Assembly (NCBI GenBank): GCA_943788095.1
Contig: CALSOZ010000001.1
Span: 310,001-374,000 of the forward strand
Length of the DNA: 64,000 nucleotides
DNA from: an uncultured Flavobacteriaceae bacterium
GTDB lineage: Bacteria > Bacteroidota > Bacteroidia > Flavobacteriales > Flavobacteriaceae
Direction of reading: 5' to 3'
The notes under the pieces are model-generated. The model did not search any database, was not told the DNA's origin, and was given only the letters and a program-made list of their open reading frames with translations. The position numbers were made by a program, and so were the translations under genes. Below are positions 31,630 through 39,981 of the stretch, in pieces. Position 1 is the first letter of the stretch. Each line of letters begins with the position of its first letter.

Positions 31630-32187
31630 TTAAACCTTGAGGATTTCAATTTCTTTTGAAACGAATAATTCGTCAGCTTTTTTAACATGAGCATCCGTTA
31701 GTTTTTGCACATCCATTTCAGCATTTTTTTGAAGATCTTCTGAGGCATCTTCGATATTTTTGATTTCCGAATTCGCATCTTTTCTGGCGGCGCGTATCGA
31801 AATTTTTGCTTCTTCAACTTCAGACTTCGCTTGTTTGGCCAATTCACGGCGGCGTTCTTCTGTTAATGGCGGTACATTGATAATGATGGTTTCGCCATTA
31901 TTCATTGGATTAAATCCTAAATTGGCAACCATAATAGCGCGTTCTATTTCTTGTAACATGGCTTTTTCCCATGGTTGAACGGTAATGGTTCGTCCATCCG
32001 GGGTATTAACATTTGCAACTTGAGTTAAGGGTGTTTGAGAGCCATAATAATCGACCATCACACTGCCCAACATGGCTGGACTTGCTTTTCCGGCACGGAT
32101 ATTCACAAATTGTTTTTCTAAATGCTTGAGCGCATTTACCATCGCTTCTTTTGTGCTATCCAGTATAAAATCTATTTCTTCGTTCAT
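31630..32187 (-). CDS. frr: ribosome recycling factor
   Basis: HLEKQFVNIRAGKASPAMLGSVMVDYYGSQTPLTQVANVNTPDGRTITVQPWEK. Confidence 0.96.
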   Translation of the reverse strand: MNEEIDFILDSTKEAMVNALKHLEKQFVNIRAGKASPAMLGSVMVDYYGSQTPLTQVANVNTPDGRTITVQPWEKAMLQEIERAIMVANLGFNPMNNGETIIINVPPLTEERRRELAKQAKSEVEEAKISIRAARKDANSEIKNIEDASEDLQKNAEMDVQKLTDAHVKKADELFVSKEIEILKV

Positions 32188-32212
32188 TTTAAACGTTTTA
32201 AATCTTTATTTT

Positions 32213-32917
32213 TTAACTAACCGTAGTTCCTATGGCTGCCCCGGACACAATTTTAAGAAGGTTTCCTTTGGTGTTCATGTCAAACACAATGATTGGCAGG
32301 TCGTTTTCTTGGCTTAAAGTAAAAGCGGTCGTATCCATCACTTTTAATCCTTTTTTGAGAACATCCTCAAAACTAATGGTCTCAAATTTAATGGCTGTTT
32401 TATCTTTTTCTGGATCGGTATTATAAATACCATCTACTCGGGTGCCTTTTAAAATAACGTCGGCTTCAATTTCAATGGCACGAAGTACGGCTGCTGAATC
32501 GGTTGTAAAATAAGGGTTTCCAGTCCCACCTCCAAAAATAACAACACGCCCTTTTTCTAAGTGACGCATGGCACGACGACGAATAAAAGGCTCGGCAACT
32601 TCATTAATTTTTATGGCAGACTGTAAACGGGTTGGAATTCCAGCATCTTCTAAGGCACTTTGTAAGGCTAAGCCATTAATAACAGTGGCCAACATACCCA
32701 TATGATCCCCTTGAACACGGTCCATTCCATTACTCGCTCCAGCAACCCCTCGAAAAATATTACCACCACCAATGACAATGGCCACTTGGATGCCTTGATC
32801 GGTAATTTGTTTGATTTCCTTAGCGTAATCGGACAAACGATCGGGATCGATTCCGTAATTGCGATTTCCCATCAGGGCTTCTCCAGAGAGTTTGAGTAAT
32901 ATTCGTTTATATGTCAT
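32213..32917 (-). CDS. pyrH: UMP kinase
   Basis: [28 protein letters not shown]...[11 protein letters not shown]; start placed at internal ATG 32917. Confidence 0.95.
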   Translation of the reverse strand: MTYKRILLKLSGEALMGNRNYGIDPDRLSDYAKEIKQITDQGIQVAIVIGGGNIFRGVAGASNGMDRVQGDHMGMLATVINGLALQSALEDAGIPTRLQSAIKINEVAEPFIRRRAMRHLEKGRVVIFGGGTGNPYFTTDSAAVLRAIEIEADVILKGTRVDGIYNTDPEKDKTAIKFETISFEDVLKKGLKVMDTTAFTLSQENDLPIIVFDMNTKGNLLKIVSGAAIGTTVS

Positions 32918-32986
32918 AGTTGTGTCGCTCGTTGCACAAATATACACAATATCTTAAATCCTAAAAGCGGTTTTCTGGAATTCCGA

Positions 32987-34561
32987 TTAATTTATAATCA
33001 CCTTTTTAACCACTCTTTCTGAGTTTGAAGACACTTCCAAAAAGTAAACTCCCGAATTTAAACGACTTACGTCGATGCTATTGGCGTTGTTTTCTTTTTT
33101 AAGGACTAGTTTCCCGTACACATCATAAAGTGCTAAGGCACTGAGAGGCTTTTTAGATGAGATATAAATTTTGTCGGTTGCAGGGTTTGGATACAATTTA
33201 AGTGTGCTGTCTAAATCCAAATCCTTATCAGTACTTAAAACGACTTCTTGGTACACTCTCACATAATCTACAGTCATGGCACTTTCAGTAAACCCAGGAT
33301 CCACAGCTCCAGAAATACCACCCATTGCAACATTGAGTAAAATAAACTGATCTTCATCAAAGGGCCATGTAGCAGTATTTTTATCTGAAGGCTTGTAGGT
33401 GTAAAATCCAACACCGTCCACTAAAAACGTAATTTGATCTGGCGACCAGTTCATAGAATACACGTGGAAATTAGAATTCACATCTGAAATGTTAATTCCT
33501 AAAGTGTTTTCAGTATTACCGCTACTTGAACCTGTATGTAAGGCACTAGACACGTGATTCGTTGCTCCTAAACCGTGCTCCATAATATCTATTTCTCCAC
33601 AGTCTGGCCAACTGGTTGTTCCATGACTAGAATGCCAAAAAGCACCGGGCTCATAAATGTTTTTACCAAGCGTCCAAATGGCAGGCCACGTGCCGTTTCC
33701 TTTCGGAAGTTTTGCACGGACATCGACTCTCCCGTATGTAAACGCAAATTTTGAGTTGAGTCGTGCTGAGGTAAAGCTTTTTGTTAAGCCTTGATCCGAC
33801 CGATTTTTTCTTATAGCGACGATATTTAGGTTTCCTGAAGTGTCTACAAATGAATTTTCCTCAAGATCGGTGTAATGTTGCTCCTCTCCATTAGCCCAAC
33901 CAACTCCCGGAATGATCACTTGGGTTTGATGGTGCCAATTCGTTGAATTCACTGCTCCTGGAGTGTCAAAATTATCTTCCCAAACCGGATCGCCACCATA
34001 TATCACATCCAATGCATTTGGATCTGTCGCTTCTGAGCCATCGTCAATATCATCTATTAAATACGTCCCTGGAGTAGTAATACCACCATCAATAAAAAGG
34101 GTTAAACGGCTGTAGGTTCCGCTGGCATTTATTGGTGTACCAACTCCTGATATTACAGCATTAGAGAAATCGAATGTAATCCCAGTGGTCCATCCACTGC
34201 CTGTAGGTATGTTTTGGGTCACTTCAACATCATCATTTACACTACCTTCTAATTTGAGAACCATAGTGTGCGCATTGGGGTCAAAACCGTAGAATGAAAG
34301 CGAAATGGTTTTTTGAACCTCCAAATCAATATCCCTGGACAAACCAAGTGTAAACCCTTGCCAGGCATCGGGTCCATCATTATAAAATTGCCCGACAGTA
34401 TTCCCAGGATTACTTGGGTCTGTTCTTGTTGAAAAACCACTGCCACCAAAAGCTGTAAAGACCTCTGATGTTTCAGAAAAATCGATGGGCATTTGTTGTG
34501 CTAAAGAAAATTGGACAACAAATAAAAATGTAAATGTAAGCTGAGTAAAGTTAATTTTCAT
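32987..34561 (-). CDS. secreted glycoside hydrolase family 16 (laminarinase-like) with T9SS sorting domain
   Basis: Catalytic motif CGEIDIMEH, WPAIWTLG, ANGEEQHYT; C terminus LKLYPNPATDKIYISS...SGVYFLEVSSNSERVVKKVIIN; start set at ATG 34561. Confidence 0.9.
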   Translation of the reverse strand: MKINFTQLTFTFLFVVQFSLAQQMPIDFSETSEVFTAFGGSGFSTRTDPSNPGNTVGQFYNDGPDAWQGFTLGLSRDIDLEVQKTISLSFYGFDPNAHTMVLKLEGSVNDDVEVTQNIPTGSGWTTGITFDFSNAVISGVGTPINASGTYSRLTLFIDGGITTPGTYLIDDIDDGSEATDPNALDVIYGGDPVWEDNFDTPGAVNSTNWHHQTQVIIPGVGWANGEEQHYTDLEENSFVDTSGNLNIVAIRKNRSDQGLTKSFTSARLNSKFAFTYGRVDVRAKLPKGNGTWPAIWTLGKNIYEPGAFWHSSHGTTSWPDCGEIDIMEHGLGATNHVSSALHTGSSSGNTENTLGINISDVNSNFHVYSMNWSPDQITFLVDGVGFYTYKPSDKNTATWPFDEDQFILLNVAMGGISGAVDPGFTESAMTVDYVRVYQEVVLSTDKDLDLDSTLKLYPNPATDKIYISSKKPLSALALYDVYGKLVLKKENNANSIDVSRLNSGVYFLEVSSNSERVVKKVIIN

Positions 34562-34804
34562 TGGTATAAATTTTAAGAAAGTAAAAATATAGAGTTTCAG
34601 TACAAAAGAGGTCTTTTTTATACTATACAAAAACTATACAAGTCGAAATTAACGCCAAAAATTGTTCAAATGTAGTATTAGATTTACAAACCACCATCGT
34701 CATTATTTTGTCTGTTTACAACGGAATAAAGAAAGTTTTACTTGGCGTTTACCGTTTTTTCTTTAATTTAGATTCTTAAATTGATCCAAAATCTATTCTA
34801 GACC

Positions 34805-35341
34805 ATGAAAAAATCGAAAATGAAATTGAGCGTTAGAGAACTAAAGATACACGAGGTTGGGATTATCGTTGATTATTTATTGAACGCCAAGGATTCATTT
34901 TTGAAAGGAATGGGAGCAGATAAAAATAAATTACCAACCAGAGATGAATGGGTTGACAAGTTGGAATCGGATTTTAATAAATCATATTACGAAAAGGATT
35001 TTTATTACATTATATGGCTGCAAAACAACCAAGCTGTCGGGCATTCAAACATTAATCACATTGAATTCGGGAACACTGCAACCATGCATTTACACCTCTG
35101 GGATACAGCAACAAGAAGAAAAGGGCTCGGAGTCGATTTTTTAAAAATGACAGTTCCTTATTATTTTAAAAATTTCGAACTCCAAAAATTGATTTGTGAG
35201 CCTTATTCAAAAAATATTGCTCCGAATAAAGTCTTGAAAAAGTTGGGGTTTGAATTTGTCAGAACCTATGAAACAACACCAGGTCAGATAAATTTTCTTC
35301 AGTCTGTAAATCGGTATGAATTAAAAGAAGGACCATTTTAA
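34805..35341 (+). CDS. GNAT family N-acetyltransferase
   Basis: WDTATRRKGLGVDFLKMTVPYYFKNFELQKLICEPYSKNIAPNKVLKKLGFEFVRTYE. Confidence 0.85.
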   Translation: MKKSKMKLSVRELKIHEVGIIVDYLLNAKDSFLKGMGADKNKLPTRDEWVDKLESDFNKSYYEKDFYYIIWLQNNQAVGHSNINHIEFGNTATMHLHLWDTATRRKGLGVDFLKMTVPYYFKNFELQKLICEPYSKNIAPNKVLKKLGFEFVRTYETTPGQINFLQSVNRYELKEGPF

Positions 35342-35449
35342 ATAGCGCTAAACATCTCAAAATGGGTCTTAAATCTCTCAGAAATCCCTTTTAAATCCTT
35401 GCTAAATTTCATAAATAACATTAATTTTACAGTAACAAAAGCCTAACAA

Positions 35450-35845
35450 TTGAAACGCGCCCTACCGTTATTTTTTCTTTCCTTGTTTTGTTTCTCAACA
35501 CTACAGTCTGTAATTCCCTATTTCGAATACGTCTTTAATTATGAGTACATTGCTAAAGTTCTGTGTATTAACAAAGAGACTGTAGAACTCAACTGTAACG
35601 GAAAATGTCACCTAAAGAAACAGCTATTGAAGACCGTTAGTGATTCCAAAACCAAGAACCAGAAAAGGGTTCATGACATCAAATTTGACCAACGACTTTT
35701 GATTTTAGTAAAATTACAGCATCCATTCTTACGGATGGAAAGAAGAGGTCTTAAACCCAAGGGCTTATATTTTGAAAATCTGAATCAAAACAGGGCTTCT
35801 AAACCTCCAACACCGCCTCCCAAATTTTATTTATTGTCCATGTAA
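35450..35845 (+). CDS. exported hypothetical protein with CNGKC motif, possible metal-associated (TTG start)
   Basis: Signal peptide followed by YEYIAKVLCINKETVELNCNGKCHLKKQLLK. Confidence 0.6.
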   Translation: MKRALPLFFLSLFCFSTLQSVIPYFEYVFNYEYIAKVLCINKETVELNCNGKCHLKKQLLKTVSDSKTKNQKRVHDIKFDQRLLILVKLQHPFLRMERRGLKPKGLYFENLNQNRASKPPTPPPKFYLLSM

Positions 35846-35879
35846 AAAGTCAATAAATATAAATATTAAATAAATTTTA

Positions 35880-36703
35880 ATGAATAAATTATTTTTCCCA
35901 TTTCTGGGAACACTCTTGCTATGCACCACTTCTAGCATCGCGCAAGATTCACTATGGACTTCTTCAAGACCTGATGGTCACGCACCAATGAGCGTTATGG
36001 GAGATCATACGCACAATAAAGGTGAGCTTATGTTTTCGTACCGAAGTATGCTAATGTCAATGAAAGGCACAATTTCTAACAGCAGCCGTGTCAACAATGA
36101 AACCATCTACGAAACCTATATGGTGAGTCCTCAAGATATGCAAATGCAAATGCATATGATTGGCGCTATGTTTGCGCCATCAGAGAAATTAACATTGGCA
36201 GTCATGGCCAACTATCGTTTAAACACCATGGATTTAAAAACTAAAATGGGGGTCGATTTCACAACGGAATCCGGCGGTTTTGGGGATGTTTTATTAACGG
36301 GTTTATTCCAAGTATTCAATCGACCTATCGATTTAGGCTCGGAACCAATTCTCAAAACTATTCTTTAGGCAATCGATTTGATTTTGTAGGATGGGGAGCC
36401 CTCAAAGCGACGGATTATTTGAGTGTGTCAACAAGTGTTAGTTATTTTAATCTAGGTGAAATAAACGGAAAAGATTCTGATTTGAACCCACTGATGATGC
36501 CTTTATTTAATACGGTCAATTCTGGAAGAAGTCAATGGGATTTAGGGATTGGAGCGAATGTTTTATTTTTAAATGAAGCCTTGAAAAACCTCCGAATCGC
36601 TGCAGAAGTCAAAGTGCCAATTGCTCAAGATGTTTCTGGTATCCAGATGCGCAAAAAATGGTTGGTTACTTTAGGAATTCAATATGCTTTAGGACACAAT
36701 TAG
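35880..36703 (+). pseudogene. Met/His-rich outer-membrane-like protein gene, internally disrupted
   Basis: 5' part SSRPDGHAPMSVMGDHTHNKGELMFSYRSMLMSMKG...MQMQMHMIGAM ends in frame 0 at 36368; frame 2 gives STYRFRLGTNSQNYSLGNRFDFVGWGALKATDYLSVSTSVSYF...IQYALGHN*. Confidence 0.7.
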
Positions 36704-36714
36704 TAGTTCCGGAC

Positions 36715-36752
36715 AAAAAAAAGCCTCGAGATAGTCTCGAGGCTTTTTTTTT
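36715..36752. terminator. bidirectional intrinsic terminator between convergent genes
   Basis: aaaaaagcctcgagatagtctcgaggctttttttt, near-perfect inverted repeat flanked by A and T tracts. Confidence 0.92.
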
Positions 36753-36768
36753 AGATTTAAAATAGATG

Positions 36769-37734
36769 TTATCCTAGAGATACACGTTTAAAACCAGTGA
36801 TAGATACATCACCAAAACTTTCAACATATTTTGCAACGCTTATCTTATCATCTTTGATAAAGTTTTGATCTAACAAACATTGTTCTTGATCCAATGTTGT
36901 GTTGTCAGAAATGAAACGCTCCATTTTACCAGGTAAAATTTTGTCCCAAATTTGTTCTGGTTTTCCTTCAGCTTTCAATTCTGCTTTTGCAGCGTCTTCA
37001 GCATGTGCTAATGCTTCTGGCGTTAATTGAGCCATAGATATGTACTGAGGAATGTTTTTAAGTGTTTTTCCCAAACGACCTAACTCAATATTGTCTTTTT
37101 CGATCACTGCAATTCTAGCTTCTGTTTCAGAGGCAATGAATGCAGGGTCAAAATCTTTGTATGAAAGTGTAGTAGCTCCCATAGAAGCGACTTGCATCGC
37201 AACGTCTTTTACTAAAACGTCAGCGTTGTCAACTTTAGCAGACAACCCTACAACCGCAGCAATTTTATTGATATGTACATAAGAACCCACATAAGCAGCT
37301 TCAATTTTTTCAAACGCTGTAATGTCTAGTTTTTCACCAATTACACCAGTTTGTTCGATCAATTTTTCAGCAACTGTCATGCCTCCAAAATCCGCCGCTA
37401 AAAAGGCTTCTTTAGAATCTTGATTTAGAGCAATATCTCCAAACTGACTCGCTAGGGCTAAAAAGTTTTCGTTTTTTCCAACAAAATCAGTTTCACATCC
37501 CAAAACGATGGCTACACCAACCGTATTGTCCGCATTAATTTTTGCAACGGCAGCGCCTTCAGAAGAGTCACGATCGGCTCTATTAGCAGCTACTTTTTGA
37601 CCTTTTTTGCGAAGGTTATCTATTGCTTTGTCAAAATCGCCTTCGGCTTCAACTAAGGCTTTTTTACAGTCCATCATTCCTGCGCCAGTCGCTTGTCTTA
37701 ATTTATTTACTTCTGCAGCTGTTATTTTTATCAT
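36769..37734 (-). CDS. tsf: translation elongation factor Ts
   Basis: ITAAEVNKLRQATGAGMMDCKKALVEAEGDFDKAIDNLRKKG. Confidence 0.97.
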   Translation of the reverse strand: MIKITAAEVNKLRQATGAGMMDCKKALVEAEGDFDKAIDNLRKKGQKVAANRADRDSSEGAAVAKINADNTVGVAIVLGCETDFVGKNENFLALASQFGDIALNQDSKEAFLAADFGGMTVAEKLIEQTGVIGEKLDITAFEKIEAAYVGSYVHINKIAAVVGLSAKVDNADVLVKDVAMQVASMGATTLSYKDFDPAFIASETEARIAVIEKDNIELGRLGKTLKNIPQYISMAQLTPEALAHAEDAAKAELKAEGKPEQIWDKILPGKMERFISDNTTLDQEQCLLDQNFIKDDKISVAKYVESFGDVSITGFKRVSLG

Positions 37735-37751
37735 GATCTAATAGTTTAAAA

Positions 37752-37792
37752 AAAGTCGTTAAAATTTTCCGTGAGAAGAACTTAACGACTTT
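37752..37792 (-). terminator. terminator-like hairpin between rpsB and tsf
   Basis: aaagtcgttaa...ttaacgacttt inverted repeat; on the minus strand it is followed by a T run 18 nt before tsf. Confidence 0.65.
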
Positions 37793-37822
37793 ATTATTGC
37801 TTAATTACTTATAATTGATTTG

Positions 37823-38758
37823 TTATTTTTTTTCTTCCTTTGCAGCTTCAACAACTGGTGCTTCAACAACTGGTGCCTCAACTACTACCTTTGCTTCTTT
37901 TTTAGCTTTGACTGCTTTTTTAGCCGCTGCTTTTTTAGCCTTAGGCGCTTCTTTAGTTTCTACTTTTGCTTCAGCTTTTACTTCTGGTGCCTCAACTACT
38001 ACCTTTGCTTCAGCTTTTACTTCTTTAGAAGCTTCCGATGCTTTTACAGCATCTTGGGTATCCTTTTCAGCTTTTCTTGCCGCTAAACCTTCAGCAATTG
38101 CATCAGTTACATTGGTAAGGATTTTTTCGATTGATTTCGAAGCATCGTCATTTGCAGGGATTACATAATCCACTTGACGTGGGTCGGAGTTGGTGTCCAC
38201 CATTGCAAAGATTGGAATGTTTAATTTTTGTGCTTCTTTAATCGCGATGTGTTCACGTTTAATATCAATAACAAATAAGGCACCTGGAAGACGTGTCATG
38301 TCAGAAATTGAACCTAAATTTTTCTCTAACTTAGCACGTAAACGATCTACTTGTAAACGTTCTTTTTTGGAAAGCGTTAAAAACGTACCGTCTTTTTTCA
38401 TACGATCAATCGTTGCCATTTTTTTAACGGCTTTACGGATCGTTACAAAGTTAGTTAACATTCCACCAGGCCATCTTTCTGTAATGTATGGCATGTTGAC
38501 GTTTCCTGCTTTTTCAGAGACGATGTCTTTTGCTTGTTTTTTAGTAGCAACAAATAAAATTTTACGACCTGAGACTGCTATTTTTGCTAAAGCTTCAGAA
38601 GCTTCTTCAAGTTTTGCAGCTGTTTTATATAGGTTAATGATATGAATACCATTTCGCTCCATATAAATGTAAGGAGCCATGTTTGGATCCCATTTTCTAG
38701 TTAGGTGACCGAAGTGTACACCGCTATCTAATAATTCTTTTACTTCTACTAATGCCAT
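37823..38758 (-). CDS. rpsB: 30S ribosomal protein S2 with long Ala/Lys/Glu/Val-rich C-terminal extension
   Basis: MALVEVKELLDSGVHFGHLTRKWDPNMAPYIYMERNGIHIINLYKT; start set at internal ATG 38758. Confidence 0.96.
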   Translation of the reverse strand: MALVEVKELLDSGVHFGHLTRKWDPNMAPYIYMERNGIHIINLYKTAAKLEEASEALAKIAVSGRKILFVATKKQAKDIVSEKAGNVNMPYITERWPGGMLTNFVTIRKAVKKMATIDRMKKDGTFLTLSKKERLQVDRLRAKLEKNLGSISDMTRLPGALFVIDIKREHIAIKEAQKLNIPIFAMVDTNSDPRQVDYVIPANDDASKSIEKILTNVTDAIAEGLAARKAEKDTQDAVKASEASKEVKAEAKVVVEAPEVKAEAKVETKEAPKAKKAAAKKAVKAKKEAKVVVEAPVVEAPVVEAAKEEKK

Positions 38759-38894
38759 TTTGTAATAGTTTACGTTCTGTTGAATTAGCAATGATTAAGT
38801 GACTTTTATTTTAGGCCTTAATCATTTAGATGCTAAACTAAGTCTTGGTAGTTGGCCCACCATAGACAACAATAACTGGTTTAAATTTAAAATA

Positions 38895-39281
38895 TTAACG
38901 TTTAGAGAATTGGAATTTTTTACGCGCTTTTTTCTGTCCGAATTTTTTACGCTCCACCATTCTTGGATCTCTTGTTAATAAGCCTTCTGGTTTCAGAACT
39001 CCTCTGTTTTCTTCATCCAATTCGCACATGGCGCGAGACAAAGCTAAACGAATTGCTTCTGCTTGACCTGTAATACCACCACCAAATACATTTACTTTTA
39101 CATCAAAAGAACCTTCGTTGTCAGTCAATGCTAACGGTTGGTTTACTTTGTATTGTAAAGTTGCAGATGGGAAGTAGTCATTAACATCTTTTTTGTTGAC
39201 GGTTATTTTTCCTTTTCCAGGAGATAAATAAATACGTGCAACAGCCGTTTTTCTACGACCAATTTTGTGAATAACTTCCAT
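38895..39281 (-). CDS. rpsI: 30S ribosomal protein S9
   Basis: [26 protein letters not shown]...[29 protein letters not shown]. Confidence 0.97.
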   Translation of the reverse strand: MEVIHKIGRRKTAVARIYLSPGKGKITVNKKDVNDYFPSATLQYKVNQPLALTDNEGSFDVKVNVFGGGITGQAEAIRLALSRAMCELDEENRGVLKPEGLLTRDPRMVERKKFGQKKARKKFQFSKR

Positions 39282-39736
39282 TAGTTAATTTCGTTTAATT
39301 GCATTGTTTTTGGCTTTTGAGCTTCATGAGAATGCGCAGCACCAACAACAACGTTTAGGTTACGGAATAAAGCAGCACCTAATTTGTTTTTAGGGAGCAT
39401 TCCTTTTACTGATTTTTCAACTAACCTTGCAGGATCCTTAGAAAATAATTCTGTAGCAGTTAGCGATCTTTGACCACCTGGATAGCCGGTATGACGAATG
39501 TAAGATTTGTCAGTCCATTTGTTTCCAGATAGGTTGATTTTTTCTGAATTGATAACAATGACGTTATCTCCACAATCTACGTGTGGGGTAAAGTTAGGCT
39601 TGTGCTTACCTCTTAAAAGTATTGCGACTCTTGAAGCTAAACGCCCTAACGTTTGTCCTTCAGCATCTATCAAAACCCACTCCTTATTTACAGTAGCTTT
39701 GCTGGCTGAAATTGTTTTGTAACTTAATGTATCCAC
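39281..39736 (-). CDS. rplM: 50S ribosomal protein L13
   Basis: [48 protein letters not shown]. Confidence 0.97.
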   Translation of the reverse strand: MDTLSYKTISASKATVNKEWVLIDAEGQTLGRLASRVAILLRGKHKPNFTPHVDCGDNVIVINSEKINLSGNKWTDKSYIRHTGYPGGQRSLTATELFSKDPARLVEKSVKGMLPKNKLGAALFRNLNVVVGAAHSHEAQKPKTMQLNEIN

Positions 39737-39981
39737 ACTAATTAGTTTTTACTTATTAAACATTCCTCCCTTAAAAAAGAGTTTGCAAATCTACAATTAT
39801 AAATTGTTATTAACAAAATCTATTTTGGGTTTATTTTTAGATTGATTCTTAAGTGTTTTGCCTTTCAATTTAAGAGATAAGTTCTTTTTTTAATCCGATC
39901 TATTTAAACTTTAACAATTTTTTTCGGTTATTTATAAAATACATTTTTCATATTTGTATCCCCAGCTATCTTAAATATCAC

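Noticed and set aside
34640-34804. Possible integron-cassette attC-like sequence before the GNAT gene ('ttggcgtttacc', 'taacgccaaa')
   Set aside because: No proper core sites (GTTRRRY/RYYYAAC) or paired boxes and no integrase nearby
37815-38168. Plus-strand ORFs antisense to rpsB (Ser/Thr/Ala- or Phe/Cys-rich repeats)
   Set aside because: Artefact of the repetitive rpsB tail read on the wrong strand
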